NCBI GenBank assembly: GCA_022559845.1
Contig: CM040127.1
Location: forward strand, 31,086,708-31,150,707
DNA: 64,000 nt
Direction: 5' to 3'
From: Amorphophallus konjac
Lineage: Eukaryota; Streptophyta; Magnoliopsida; Alismatales; Araceae
A program made the translations under genes and the position numbers. Positions 12,441-25,795 of this stretch are shown here, in pieces. Position 1 is the first letter of the stretch; each line of letters begins with the position of its first letter. Below the pieces are notes generated by a model, which saw only the letters and a program-made list of their open reading frames with translations, ran no database searches and had not been told where the DNA came from.

Positions 12441-14542
12441 AAAATATAGGCTTTATGCAAAGCTGAATACGATGATTTATCTAACAGTGACCTTCTCAGA
12501 TTTTTTTTGGTATTTCTCATGTTGGTGTTAGCTATATTCATCATCAAACTAAGTGCATCTGGTAAGCTATTAGTAAAGTGTTTGAAACTTTAGCAGATTT
12601 CTAACCGGAGGAAGGGAAACAAAGGGCTCCAACTTCGCAGATTCTACTCTTATCTACGTGACTCCTTAATTTTCCCAGAGCAAATGCGGCTGATAGGCAA
12701 TCTATTGTGAATCAACGAAGAAATGCAGATGGGGAAGGTGAATGCCTCAATTGTAGTAACATGATAAGAGCCGCAAGTTACTCAGATTTTTTGAAATGGA
12801 AAATATTGGGCTACTGTTTTGGCAGGTCAGCTTTCAAGTGCGATAAATCGTTCAAGGAGAGGTGAATGAGGATAAAAAATGGCTTGCTGAACACCTCCCC
12901 CTGCATGTTGGAATAAGTCTTTCTTGGCTCTTGCAGTTTGTTGGTTGGGGGATGGGCAGTGCTCTGTATACCAACAATGTGGGTGGAGTTGTGATTAAAA
13001 GGATAGCTAATCATCTTGTTACAATCGAAGGAAGAAGGTTTTAGGTCATTTCGGCAGAACATTGAAGACTTAGCGGGAGGTGTGGGAGTAGCTTCATACA
13101 CATAACAAGCAGTACCGTCTAGAGTTACTCCCCTCTCCATGCACGGAGGACTTGTTAGTGTGCACAGAAGCTGGTCCCTCGCTGAAGTGTGAGTGGACAA
13201 AGGTGAGCCCTTTATTCACTGTATCTTCTTCTTTCCTCAGCAAAGACCAGCAAGAGGTGGATCTGACATCTCTTTCATTAAAAGAAGAAAACAAAGAAAA
13301 AGAATAAATCAAACCCCGTTGAATGCCTCTCCCCTTTGTTTCTGTGTGTCCACTTCTGTCTGGCCACCAAAACAACTTTCTTTGATCTGTGTTTAGTGGG
13401 GAGGTGTTGTGGGGTCACCTGCACCCCATGGTGGAAGCAACTTCTGAGCCTTTACAATGGGGAGAGAGAGCAGTGACAAGAACATATAGGATGCTTTGCT
13501 TTCTGTGTTTTCCCTGTATGTTGTATCTTTTTAAAAGCAAACCGCCACATCCTCCATCATCCTTCCCTTGGTTAGGATTTTTCCAGGCAGCCGGCCAACC
13601 GGGAAAAACCGAACAGACGCAGTTAAGCTGCTTCTTTTCCATTAGAAGACATCAAATCGCAGCTATGTATCTTCATTAGTATTAGAGTCTTATCCCATTT
13701 ATTTGAAGGTGGCTCAGTTTTTGTATGTCAGGTAGAACTTTCATTAGCTTATTATAAATTGTTGAAACTTTACCCTTGATTAAAAGACAAAAGGTTATAG
13801 TTTGAAACTTTCATTTATAGGTGGCTAATTAAGTTTAGTGGTGACAGTACATTGTTTCCTTTTCCGAGCCCTCATGGAAATGTCAACGTATAGATTGTTT
13901 CGCCAACTAATTTAATCAATTTCTTGGATTTGGCTGGGGCACTCAGCTCAGATTTCAGAAGTGGGTGCTTGTCAAAAGCCTATAATATTGATTTCCAAGG
14001 AGAGTATCACCCTTCAAACATTTGTTTAATCCCCCAATAATGTGATGATTCCACTATTCTGGTGCCCATTTGTTGCTCTGCTTAATGATTTCATGATCCG
14101 CAGAAAGCTACTTTCCACTTTATTCCTGAGCTATTCTAGAAATTTGGCAGACCATACTCCACATTATATGCCCGAACATTAAAAACTTCACCTGGTTATA
14201 CCTCTCCCACGTCCATGGGGGAGTCCCTGTTCATCTGCAGTGGGCAGTATGTTGTTGAAGGGTAGACAAGGTAAGTTTCCGGATCGGCTCCTTCCACCTT
14301 CTCTTCCTCCTCCTGTGTTTCGAGTGCTGTCTCCGCCTAAACCACAGCTAAGCTGATATTAATGGTTTCTGCTGGTTCCAACGTCCCAAACATACATGTG
14401 TCCTGCTGCAACACCTCTCTTCCTTCCCTGCTAGGAGCCTCCCCTCTCGTCGTCTTGCTGGAGCAACTAGTTCAAGATATCTTGCTCTCTTTGCGGGTTT
14501 CCTTGGGGTCGGTTTCTTGTAGGTCCTGAGCTCCAGACCTGC
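12441..14542. other. Intergenic region upstream of the CLE gene
   Basis: No gene is supported on either strand. ORFs of 60-129 codons occur but lack family resemblance or mutual splicing logic. The last few hundred bases should contain the promoter and 5' leader of the CLE gene; no clear TATA box was identified. Confidence 0.4.
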
Positions 14543-14806
14543 ATGGCAACAGATGAAGGTCTCCCTGCCAGGCAGCGGCTGTTGATCTTCTGGTTTCTCT
14601 TCTTCTTCCTCCTCACATGGATGCACCAAGCAGACCCATTGAGGACCTCCATGTCCTCGTTGTCCACCACCAAGAGGTTGTTCTCTTCTTCCCCTCCATC
14701 ATCTCAGTCCATGGAGTTGCACCACCGGACACCCAGCTCATCCCAAGACTTCAAGGCCAGTGCTCATGAAGTTCCCAGTGGCCCGAACCCCACTTCCAAC
14801 AGGTAG
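14543..14806 (+). CDS. CLE peptide precursor of the TDIF (CLE41/44) type, 87 aa
   Basis: This intronless ORF has the layout of CLAVATA3/ESR-related precursors. It has a basic N-terminus, a strongly hydrophobic signal segment (about residues 11-27, LLIFWFLFFFLLTWM), a variable Ser/Pro-rich spacer, and a conserved dodecapeptide at the extreme C-terminus, HEVPSGPNPTSN (residues 75-86), followed by one Arg. The mature motif differs from canonical TDIF (HEVPSGPNPISN, established for CLE41/CLE44) only by Thr for Ile at position 10. Known role of the family: a secreted, proline-hydroxylated 12-mer is perceived by the PXY/TDR receptor kinase, promoting procambial cell proliferation and suppressing xylem differentiation. 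Length is typical of the family. The receptor and the effect of the Ile-to-Thr change are inference. Confidence 0.88.
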   Translation: MATDEGLPARQRLLIFWFLFFFLLTWMHQADPLRTSMSSLSTTKRLFSSSPPSSQSMELHHRTPSSSQDFKASAHEVPSGPNPTSNR

Positions 14807-16698
14807 CTCTACCTCAACATCTTGTTGGGTGGCCTACTGGCCTTCCATGTCGTCTTCTAGAGACGAGACTACTTATTAATGGGAGAGGTTGAGGAGGCCA
14901 TCAAGTTCTTTCTTCTTCAGACGTGTTCCCTCGTCCTACAGCTGTTCAGAGGCTTAAACACTGCAGAGTTAGTGGCTGCATGATTAAGAAAGTCGTGACG
15001 GGAGAAGACATCCGAGATCAATATATAGTTTTAGAGATTGTTTTGGTTTTCATGTATCTATCAATCATATCGTTGATGTCAACTGTGATTTTTTTTTTGA
15101 AAAATTAGTTCATTGATTCGTCTCAGATCTCGTTTGAAGATTTGTAAAATCATGCATAACATCTCTACAGAGTGTGGATTTCAAACTTTTCTTGTCCAAC
15201 GAGAGATTCTTCCCGGATAATTATACACAGTAACAATGATGCATCTCACGAGATGTCTCAAACTCCCTTTCTTTCTATTCTTTCTTCTAATTTTTCTTTC
15301 TTCCGCTCATGGTTGACTGATTGGTAGAGTATGAGCTGGGAGTACTGCTTGTGCTCGGTAGAATATCAAGCTGGGAATATGTTTTTCCTTCACTACTATT
15401 AAAGAAAACTCTGCAGACCAACAATGTACAGTGTTGTCAGACTTTTACTTTTAATACAGCACATTATTTAGAGAGTTTGGATTTAGGAGGTGTGGACTAT
15501 ATTCTCCTTAATTGGATTTAGAAGGCTTTGTGAGTAGAAATTGTGTCTTCCCGATACTGAGGAAGCTAGGAAGCATGGAAATTTTGCAACGTTGCATGTA
15601 GGCGTTACATCACGTGCAGCTGCGAGAGTCTCCGACCAAACCAGCATGATGCCGAGGGTTGATGACTTGAACAGAAGAAGGATTAGGATCTGATTGAAGG
15701 GGTTGATCCTTGTGGTATCATTTACTCTTCTCTTTCCCACGTGTGATTACTACCGGCCATTTGGTAAGTCTCTACAGGCTCTGATGTCTGAAGTGGACAG
15801 AAGTGCACAATTCAGACCATATAACATTCCATTCAGCTGTGGATAAGTCCATCTTGTTCAGCTAACCGTACTTCAAGCATAGGTCGAACATTTCGTGTAA
15901 CAGTTACCTGCATTATCTAATAAAATGAAATATCTTGAGCTTCTATTTGGCTAGGTTAATGTGCTTATAGACTAATTTTGATATAAGAATTAGCAAAGAT
16001 ACTAAGCATATATTTGGCATCACTTTATTTGAAAGAAGGCAAAGAATACATTGTTCACGATGAAAAAAAAACAACCACGTTCCTTTGTTTATTGAGGTAA
16101 ATTATCCTCAAAAGAATTGGCCCGAACTCTGCTGTTTTCCTGTTTCTTCATTTACAATATAACATTAAGTCTCTGCAAAATCATGGTGAGCTTCACCCCT
16201 TTATGACTCAAGTATCTATAACCCAGAAAAGCTCCAATTGATCACATAAGCTTGAGTTGAAGCATGAAGTTAAATGGATTCAAGTGCGACACACATTTTT
16301 TGCTGACTACAGCAATACCCAAATAAAAGGAGATGTAAAATATTTTCTGGAGATGACATGCAATTGATAAATGACACAAAATTGATGTTTCCAGGCCTTG
16401 TAAGCTTGATTTCTGTCATCTTTTTAGGCAAATGAGAGCACATATCTGCAGCTGTACCAATCTTGAGCAAAGGCGTGAGGTTTCAGCTTTCTATAGCTGG
16501 AGGTACAAGCAAAGCATACATGTAAATGCTCATCCAATGATTCCAATCCACCAAAGAAATGAAGTGGTCAGTTAACATTAACATTGATGTCATATATGAG
16601 AAGCAGAATCTTAGTAGTACTAGTTTGTCTACAACAGCTGATGACACAGGACTGCTTTCGTATAAATCAGAAAGATGATGCCCAGCAGTATCATAGAG
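14807..16698. other. Intergenic between CLE gene and minus-strand gene
   Basis: The first few hundred bases are probably the CLE 3' UTR. The last ~200-400 bases before 16699 are probably the 3' UTR of the minus-strand gene. No other gene, RNA or recognised transposon is supported. Confidence 0.4.
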
Positions 16699-18666
16699 TC
16701 AGTGCCATTCCAAACCACCAACTGTGGTGGAACCCATCCCTTCCCACGCATCATTGCAGCCCACTTCTTCACTGTCGACCCCTTCCCGGTCACAATCCCA
16801 CCATCCAGCTCCATTTGCATCTGCAAGCACACACATTAATTCAACAAAAAATTCATACACGAAACGTTAAAATGGACATAGAGTTGGTGAACACAAATGC
16901 AAGCAGGATGCCCATTGCCCTGGGATTTGGCTCATACAGTGATTAAAAATGGGTTTTCCTTTGTTATCCCCAAATTCACATTCTCTTCCCTTTTGTCTGG
17001 GTTTTGGATCATCGCCAAGTACGAGCAATAATCTTTTAACAGCAGAGCCCTCAACTTCGCCTGCATAAGCAAGAAAGCACCGGGTGTTAGATGCTAGGTG
17101 AATGAACAATATGCACATTCATAATAATGTTACAATGAAAGAACACAGGCCAAGAAAGAATACATAATTTCAGATTCTAAGTGGATAAAACTATTGCATT
17201 TTCAAACTAATGCTACTAAAAGAAACACGGATATGCTGGTTTCGAAAGAAAAGCATCCAGTTAAAAATAATGGTTGGAAACAGATAGAGCAGATTTAGCG
17301 AGAGAGATCAATGTGCATAACACAATATCGTATAATTATTCCAACATATTTGATAAAATAACAAAGCTAAATGATAATTTGGATAACGAAATTATCTCAA
17401 AAGAAAATAATATAATTTATAACTTACATATTAATCAGTGGTTCCTATGTTACAGTAAAACACTATTGCAGACATCCTCTGGGCTTACTTAAACAAATCA
17501 GTCATCGATACAGAATCTGTGTAGCTGTAGTCCTCCTTTAATAAGTCCCATTGCTGCTATGTTTCAGGAATAAAAAACAAAAATATGGCGAGAAAGTAGA
17601 AACGAGTTTCATTTGCATCCACGTTGTTCCCAGAGAAAGGTAACCGTGAAGCAATATTCTTCTGGGGATGTCCTCCAAAATGTTGAAACATTGGCCACAG
17701 AAACTTTTAGTGGTATAAGGGATACATTGAAGAATACTAACAAATCAGACAAAAAAATGGGGGAAATGCACGATATCTGGCTAGAAACCAACTACTTCGC
17801 CTATTCAAAAAGAGTAGCGAAACTTTATAGCCCGGGACCAGCCCCAAATCAAAATCCATGGAGACACCATCATCATGATGGAAAATGGAAAAACGAGTCC
17901 AGGAAAAAAGGAATGGACTAAACCAGAACCAATTTCTTTTGATTATCCAACGATAAAACTGTAAGGAGTGACTGGCTTTAATTGTCAAAGGAACTCATGA
18001 CAAACAGTACCTGCAGATTCTGCAAATGGGTTTTTCCTCTTCCTCAAATCGTGCCCCTCCTCCCTAGAATCCAACTGCAACTCTCCTCCAACTTCGCCAC
18101 CACCACTCGAGCTCGCACAGCCATCTTCTCTCGGTGTCGGATTGAACTTACGAAAAACAGACCCATCAAGAGCAAAGCTTTTACCGATTTCGGCACTCTT
18201 CGACCCAACGGGGCTGCTGATAGAGCGGGCGGACGTGAAGCAGCACCCTTTCTCCTACCCAAAAAAAGGTCGGATTTGTTGCTGGTCATCGTTTCTTCCG
18301 ATAGGGGATTCCCTGCTGATAGCGGAAAAAAGAAGGCTGATACCAGTGGCGGGCAAACCTGAACTGATCTGCTGGTGATCGTTGTCTTGCTCTTCCCCAG
18401 CTTCCGGTCAAGGAAGTCGGAGAGAGACACCAACTTCTTCGAAGGTTTGATCGGCGTCCCTTCCCTCACGTCGCTGGCCCAGAGAAAGAGAAAGAGAGAG
18501 AGAGAGGGAGAGAGAGAGATTAATCTTAAGAAAAGCTCATCGGAATCTCCATTGTGCTGCTGTGCACTTCCCCACACCAAAGATCAAACCTTTTGGTCCC
18601 GAGCAGGAAGGAAGCTGGAAGCGGGCGCTGGCCGAACTGCCTCAGCGCGGTACCATCCGGTTTCAT
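16699..18666 (-). CDS. Conserved plant protein of unknown function, 5 exons, 226 aa
   Basis: Exons (minus strand): 18666-18590, 18473-18359, 18254-18011, 17060-16938, 16820-16699. All use GT...AG, phases agree at every junction, and the total is 681 nt (226 codons plus TGA). Exon 1 starts MKPDGTALRQFGQRPLP. Exon 2 carries LVSLSDFLDRKLGKS. Exon 3 has SVFRKF and ends RKRKNPFAESAG. Exon 4 has LVLGDDPKPRQKG. Exons 4-5 join as NHYANGAGWWDCDREGVD, and the protein ends EGMGSTTVGGLEWH. The motifs SDFLDRKL, LGDDPKP and NHYANG.GWWD are conserved in a plant-specific family that I recall as uncharacterised. No signal peptide or membrane segment is seen, and the protein is mostly polar and probably largely disordered. 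No function is proposed. Confidence 0.8.
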
Positions 18667-20124
18667 CTTCTCTCTCTACAGTAGGATTTGAGATTCTGAA
18701 CTTTTCTTCTATACGGCTTCTTCCGGGACGTCCAAGCGGCGCCCGTGGGGTCGTGACCTGGGACTCCTTGGGAGGCATCGCCTGCTCGAAATCTCTCCCC
18801 GCCAAAGCTAATTTGGAGATCTCGGTTGTTGCCGCCAAGGGGAGTCGGCTACTTGGGCTCGGGCCGCGAGCTCTACTTGGGTTCGGGCCGTGACGTGAAA
18901 TTGGACATGGAGGCCCACGAGGCCTTCTTTTCATGGGAATCCTCTTCTAGAACCTTTCCTTGCGAGTAGAGTAATGCCCACTGCACCCCGGTGTATTCGC
19001 ACAACTACAGTGTACAATAGTTATTTTAATTTTTTGAAAAAAAATATGAAGAGAACGGGATCAATCCCGTATGCCCATATGTACACAGCCCAGTTGTAGA
19101 TCGGATGGCCCAAAAAATTCAAAACTCGAGATCTGATAGGTACGGGGGGTGGGCTCCGACCTCTATAACTTTAAGAAAATAAAATAAAATAAAATGATCG
19201 CTACACACTTCTAAGGTGTGCTTGATTTCCGAATAGAAAAGACGGGATAACAAATAGATGTGAGAGAAAATTCTGGACTCCACAATTTTTTCTCACATCC
19301 ATCCCCCGCTAATCGTGGCGGGGTGAGTTATTTGCGCGCGAACAACTCAGGTCATCACCCCGTTATCAAACACGCCCCTAGTGTGTGTGTAAATACAGTA
19401 GTGTGCACGAGGCATTACTCGAGTAGAGTGATATCAGCCTGCGCACGGCATAGCCGTGCAACCAAAATAACTTTTTTTCCAAAACAAGGTTGTTCTTAAT
19501 TTGAGCTGCATGTCTTTATAATCGGATTGGTATTGGATGGCTAAAAAAATTTAAATTAAAAACTTTAAATATGTCAAAAGTGGTCGACATATTATTTTGG
19601 GGAAACTGGAGTGTTTGATCTTTATTTTTTTGATTTATTTAAGTCACGATCAAATTGTAATAACGCGCATGTAACTCGTATTAAAATTGACTTAAAATTT
19701 TTCTCGAAGAAAGTATTTTCTTTCAACTACACTGCATACATACAGTGGAACAAGTCATAATGTTCCCTTTCACAAGATACTTACGAGTCACTCTTAATAC
19801 AGAGGGCACAGTTTTGACCATTTTGACTCATTAAATAGACGATTCGTCCACAGACATTTCACTTTTTTTTAAACTACTGTCTTGAGTCTGCAAGTCCTAG
19901 TAGTGTTCTCCCTATGAAGCCCACCATCTATGGAGAAATCATGGAGATAAATGTCTCCAAATATGTGGTTAAATCTCTTTATGTCATATAATCAAGAGCA
20001 GCGGGGGAGGCGACAGATGCTCCCCCCGTTGGTTCCCGCTTACGCAGAGAGACGAGAAGAGGGAGAGGAGGTGACTCCCCCCGTCGGCTCCAAGTGCGAT
20101 AAAAGAAGAAGATGACCCGACACA
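18667..20124. other. Upstream region of the five-exon gene and intergenic repeats
   Basis: 18667-18960 is GC-rich and probably holds the 5' UTR and promoter of the minus-strand gene. It also contains overlapping ORFs on both strands without family support. From ~18965 on lies AT-rich, repeat-like sequence, including a nested MITE-like structure at about 18968-19430. Confidence 0.4.
19213..19382. mobile_element. Possible small MITE nested in another repeat
   Basis: The ends are inverted repeats of the type GTGTGCTTGATT...TTATCAAACACGCC. Flanking motifs at ~18968 (gagtagagtaatgcccactg) and ~19410-19430 (gtgcacgaggcattactcga) look like the two ends of an outer repeat. Target-site duplications were not resolved. 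Confidence 0.3.
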
Positions 20125-21189
20125 GTACATCATATTTATCATATATACCATATTTATTTATAAAAACAATATTTTTATCAAAAAATTATAAATAAATTAT
20201 GTTTAAATAATATCTATGCAGTATTTAAATTAACGCAGTGATATGCGTATTTCTAAGAATAATTTTTTTATAAATTCACTCGTAACAATAATTTTTATAC
20301 AAAAATTCTTAACATTTTTGTAGTGTTCTGTTTTGTGGTATATTAAATGAACCCTACATAGTCAAGTTCCAAGTAGAACATTGTGATTAAGAATTTGTGG
20401 ATTTTTTTACTCCTTAGGAAACGAGAATTTCTTCTTCCTAAATTAGAAGACATTTTGGGAAAAAAATAATCTTTTATAGTCACGGCTAACCATAAAAAGT
20501 CAAATCTTATAAAAATTAATATTAATTCTCAACCAGGAAACTAAAAAGGAGATTTTTTATGATGATTTTATTACTTAATAAATAAAATTTTCATAACTAT
20601 TTTTCCTTAACAATATTTTTAAAAAAACCAAAAAGTAAAGTTTTTTTGAGAAAATTAATAAGCGTCCCTATTAGAGCATCTAACTTACTGTCTAATTCCT
20701 GTCATGAAATCATGCGTTTCCGTCTCTTGCTTTTCGGCAGTTTTATAATCCTCACCATTAATTTCGTCTAGAGTTATGAACATGTTAACGTTCAGATCTT
20801 AAGGTGCTGAAGTGTTATTGTTCAAAGTCTTGCAGGTTTAGGTATTAATGCATTAACAGCTTACGACGATGATGAACGATATATAGACTGTAAAATAAAT
20901 TCTACCAGAACATAAGGACCCAAAAGTGAATGATTCTGTGATAGAGTTTCAACGATAAGTCAAATACTCTGAGAGGGAACGTTAATTCATTTTTATATAT
21001 ATTTTTCTATCCATTTTTCCAAACTCTTGATCCACGCTGAAGAAAAACAACAAAACACACTCACAGAGTCAAGGAGGTTTTTCCGACGGTTCGTATCGAT
21101 GGTGTCGATGTCAGTCTGGTACGGATTAATATGGCACGGTATACCGACGGATCACAAGTGGCTCCAGAAAAAGAAAAAGAAAAAAAACT

Positions 21190-21600
21190 CCTCTGCTCCC
21201 CCCCCACCCACCCCCCCTCTCTCCTCTCTCCTAGGTGGCTCCTCCCGGCCCTCTCCCTCTGTTGCCCTCCACTCCCTCTCCCCCCCTACCAACATGCACC
21301 ACCCTGCCCCCTCTCCTTGGCGGTCCCCTCTCCCTCTGTAGCTCTCAATAGAAGGTCATCGTCGGCCCCGCCTACCACACCCGGCCATCACTGCTGCTAC
21401 CAGCAGGGCCCTGTGCCGCCATCGTCGTCGTCACCGCCATTCTGTCGTCATTGCTGCTATTAGCCGTCGGTGAAAGAATTTGTCGGACCGGATCTGTGCC
21501 GCCTGTCGACCTTGCCGATATCCTCCTGTAAACCTTGATTGAGAGGAGCAATCGAGAAGTCTGTGTCATCCGATAAACGGGCTCTCCGCTGGGCCTTGTT
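21190..21600. repeat. Pyrimidine-rich block, inverted relative to unit 2
   Basis: The segment around 21310-21580 contains gcctaccacacccggccatc and ttgccgatatcctcctg. It matches 34105-34375 of the other unit as reverse complement rather than in the collinear orientation. No gene is supported in it. Confidence 0.6.
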
Positions 21601-22511
21601 GGTTTTACATTGTTAAAACTAATAAAATAACAACACTTCATTTAGATATAAATGAAGTTAGAAGTATAATTTGTTAGGTCAAAATATGTGATCTTAAAAA
21701 TTAAGAATTTTATTGTCATCTGACTTATGATTTTTACGATAACGATCTCTTAAAGATACGACTACTCTTCGAAGAGAATTTTACGAATATAGATTAAACT
21801 TACAAGACCTCTGCGGACAAAGAAAAATGAAATAAATAAGAACTCACGAGAGAGTCAGTTGTGTAGCAGTAATAAAAAAACTTGCATCGATCACCTAAGA
21901 TAATTAATTTATAGACTTCACAAAATAACAAAGATATAAAGACACGTCCGTGATGGACACCTTTCTCCGTTCACAATAGACGCATTCGTCTGTGAATCAA
22001 GTGAGTATTTTTTTTTCAAAGCGTGGCGGTGAAAAAAAAATGCGTCTATGATAATATATGTCGTGGATCATGCGATTCATGCTAACATTTTCTCGCGACG
22101 GTAACACAAGGCGAGGGAAAATTCGGAGAACGATATTTAATCACGCAAAAAAAAAAACTCTAAAGCAGGCCGAACGTACGTTCAAATGGATCCATTTCGA
22201 TGACGAGGAGTCCCTCGAGTCGGAGTGGGGCCAGCACGATCCCCGCCCAGACAGGATCACCATAGGGGGCGTTGCTTCGAGGTGAAGGTAGAGCATGACA
22301 GGTGGCGGCGTGACGGTCGAGGGCGACGTTTTAAGCGTGCGCAGGGTGACCGGGACGTTCGGAGTTGGCCGGAGGGCGTGGGCGCCGTGGAACTCGTGAG
22401 CCGGGGCACCTTCGACCCTCTGTGCCGTGGATTGAGGAATCCTTCCACCCCGCTCGCGCGCGCCTTCGCGGGGGCGAGGAGACCTCGAGGGGTGGAGGAG
22501 GAGGAAGGGCG

Positions 22512-25500
22512 ATGGAGGGAGGTGGAGGCGGGATCCACAGGTTGCCGGAGGCGTGCGTCTCCCACGTCCTTTCCCTCACCACCCCGCGGGACGTGTGCCG
22601 ATCGGCCGCCGTGTCGTGGACCTTTCGGTCCGCCGCGGAGTCCGACACCGTCTGGGAGCGGCTACTCCCGCCGGACTATGTGGAGATCGTCTCCCGGGCG
22701 GCGGCTCCGGTGGAGTACGCATCCAAGAGGGAGCTCTACTTCCGGCTCTGTGGCTCCATCCTCATCGACGGCGGCAGGAAGGTACCGGGGAAAAACTATA
22801 TGTAGGCATGCAATATGTAGTCCCGACTATGCGATTTCTGAATTAGAGTAGGTCGTAGTTTGCTGTGGAATGGGTTGGTTTGGGCATCAAAAACCGTCAA
22901 CTTTGTGGCTAAATCGAGGAATCGGAGGCTGTAGATGACCCCCCCCCCCTCGCCTGTTAATGTTTGATCTGGACCATCTGGTTTAGAGATTCTAACGAGT
23001 TTGTGTTTTTCGGGGATTTGTGTGTAGAGTTTCGCTTTGGAGCGCTCAAGCGGTAAGAAATGCTTCATGCTGCCCGCGAGGGAACTCGTGATCATCTGGG
23101 GAGATACCCCCGATTACTGGCAGTGGGTTTCTCGCCCGGAATCTAGGTTTGTCTCTTCTTTTCTTCTGGTACTAATGAGTTTGCCGGGTGAACAGAAGAT
23201 ACGTGTAACTGTCTATGTATGCATCATCCGAAGCCCTTGAACATTCAGCTTGGGATGGGCCCAAAGCATTGAAAGCAGATCAGCGGTTTCCGACCAGCCG
23301 ATAACCTTCCCACTTGTGATAGTGTTGGTATTAATTTGAGGAATTCCTTTAAGAGTAGCGGAAATCCCTTATTCCAAATTCCTACTTGCTAGTTCGACGG
23401 TAAAGATAACCATTTGAGACATCATGTAAAATGGTGGGAAGCATAGGTATAATAATTAACAAAAAGAAATTAAGATAAACAATAGAGATATCCAACAAAA
23501 TAACAAGGCCACAAGAGAGGCACCTAAATATACATAGAAAATCTAAAAGCATATTTTATTTCTATTCTCAGAGCTCTCCGCATGCAAATTTGTTAGTAAG
23601 ATTTAAGTAGATTTGGTTATGGAAAACGACTGAAAGTTACTGGAGCCTTTGTTTTGTGATTAATGCTAGCATGCTATGTTTGCTTAATTAGCTTTCTTAT
23701 TAGTACATAATGACACTATGATGCTTGATTAAAAGCATAAGTAGGTCATGCAGCACCCCTGATGATTCTGGGTTTTCAGCAAGTGATTCTTCTGGTAGGT
23801 AATTATGTGGTATTATCTTGCTTATCATCTGTGTTTGAATGAACATGATCTTTAGCATATGGATTGATCTCGCTTGTGAAGTAGCTTAAGTTGCTAATGG
23901 GTTGACGTCACCGCTCAATGATATGGACAAGTGATTTTATTTTGAGTGTAGAAAGTACCCTGGGACAAGCAGATGGACCTAGCATTATGAAGGAGATCCC
24001 TGACTCTTTTTCTTCTTGAATAACAGATCTTAAATTCTTCCATTTTTCTCTAGAAACAGCTCTTCCTATAGATTCTTTTGTGAGCTGAATATTAAAAACT
24101 TTCCACATGCATGCACTAACTTGTTTCCAGACTCCCTATTACAATGCATAAGCTCCTTCCACATACCGCCTCCTACTTTCATCATTCAGTAGATGTACAT
24201 AAGTGCCTAAGAAAGCTTATACAAAGTAATGCAGAAAACATGTTGTGGCCATAACTTAGATGTCAAGGCGACTCAAGATGTTCATGGGGAGCCTAAGCGC
24301 TTAGGCGATAAGGCATCCGCTTAGGCGTTGCCTAGACGACACTTTAGCATCTATTTAAGAATCCAAAAAATATATATCCAATATACAAATTATGAATAAG
24401 ATACATGAAAAAATTATAGATTTTAATATTAAAAAATGAGAGAGATTGAGGGAGGAGAGGGGGGGCAGAGAGAGAGACACACACACACATAGAGAGAGGG
24501 GTGTTAGAAGAATGTGTGGTGTCCGATTTACCTATGACCCGCCCCTCACATAACTGAACCCCCTGTCCCATTTTTTTTTGGGTGAGAGGGGTTTATTATA
24601 TTCTATGTCTAGGCTAGGCAGTCCAAGGTACCCAGGCAGGGCTCCTTGGGGCATTACTCTCCTTTTTTTTTGGCAGGGGGGCTGGGGTGGGGGTGGGGGC
24701 AGAAAGGCTGGCTGGCACCTTGGGCTCATAAGGGCACCTAGGCGACCGTCTTGACAACTATGGGTCATAAAACAAAATGAGTACTATCTGAGATTTCGAT
24801 CATCTTAGAATTAGGAACATATAATGTGTCCATTCTATGGAACAAGGATTTTACTTGTTGAACACCTCGGGTCATTCTCAACCCAGTTGTCACGTGTCAG
24901 CTACTGGCTACTGCCCCAGAAACTCTATTCTTTTTAGTGTCCACATATTGGCACTTAGTCACTTGCAAACATGTATGCATGTCCCCATGTCCCCTCCTCC
25001 ACCTCCCCACCCACCCACCCACCCCCCCCAAAAAAAAACCTTAGTTGGGAAACACCAATTCTATTAGTAGAAGTGATAGTAATATACTGTGGAGTGTGGA
25101 TGTGGGGTGGGCTAACTCAAACAAGACGAACCTGACTGATGCATGCACCTAACAATACATGTAGATACTTCTTGTACCAACCCCCCACCAAAAAAATAAG
25201 GGAGGGGGGGAGGAACATTACCCATACATTATGGGAATCCTGTCTTTTCTGTTTCCCATAGCTCCGATCCTTACTCCAGTTTTTGCACCTCTTTCTACTA
25301 CTTAACCATTATTAATAGATCTCCAAACCATATAATTCAACTACCTGATCTCAGTTCTCTATCTGTCACAGTGTCACTCCATGACTCTTATTAGAAGCTT
25401 GTATGACTGCACTCACTATCTGCTAAACAGAGCTATTTTTCCCTGGCTAGTTAAAGGATTGTCTACCACCCTTGGCATACCATGACAATGCATCCAGTGT

Positions 25501-25705
25501 CAGCACCTCAGTGCGCTAATCACTTTCATCCAGTCCTCTCTGTGCGGACATGTGATCTCTACGTAGAGCACAAACTCCTGCTTTCATCTTTGGTCTCTGT
25601 TGAACCCAAAAGTTTCCTAGAAAGAAACCAAAAAAAAAAGAGAAGAAAAGAGAGGGGACAAAAGAAGAAGAGAAGTAGAGTTGGGGGGTGGAAGATGGCT
25701 GTGCC

Positions 25706-25795
<90 letters not shown>

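Noticed and set aside
18044..18934. 178- and 116-codon minus-strand ORFs and a 172-codon plus ORF
   Set aside because: The minus ORFs cross introns or run out of frame with the coding exons of the five-exon gene. The plus ORF is antisense and unsupported.
22225..22851. 208-codon plus-strand ORF and antisense ORFs at the PP2-B first exon
   Set aside because: Out of frame with the F-box exon. GC-rich sequence keeps several frames open, and the same shadow ORFs occur in copy 2.
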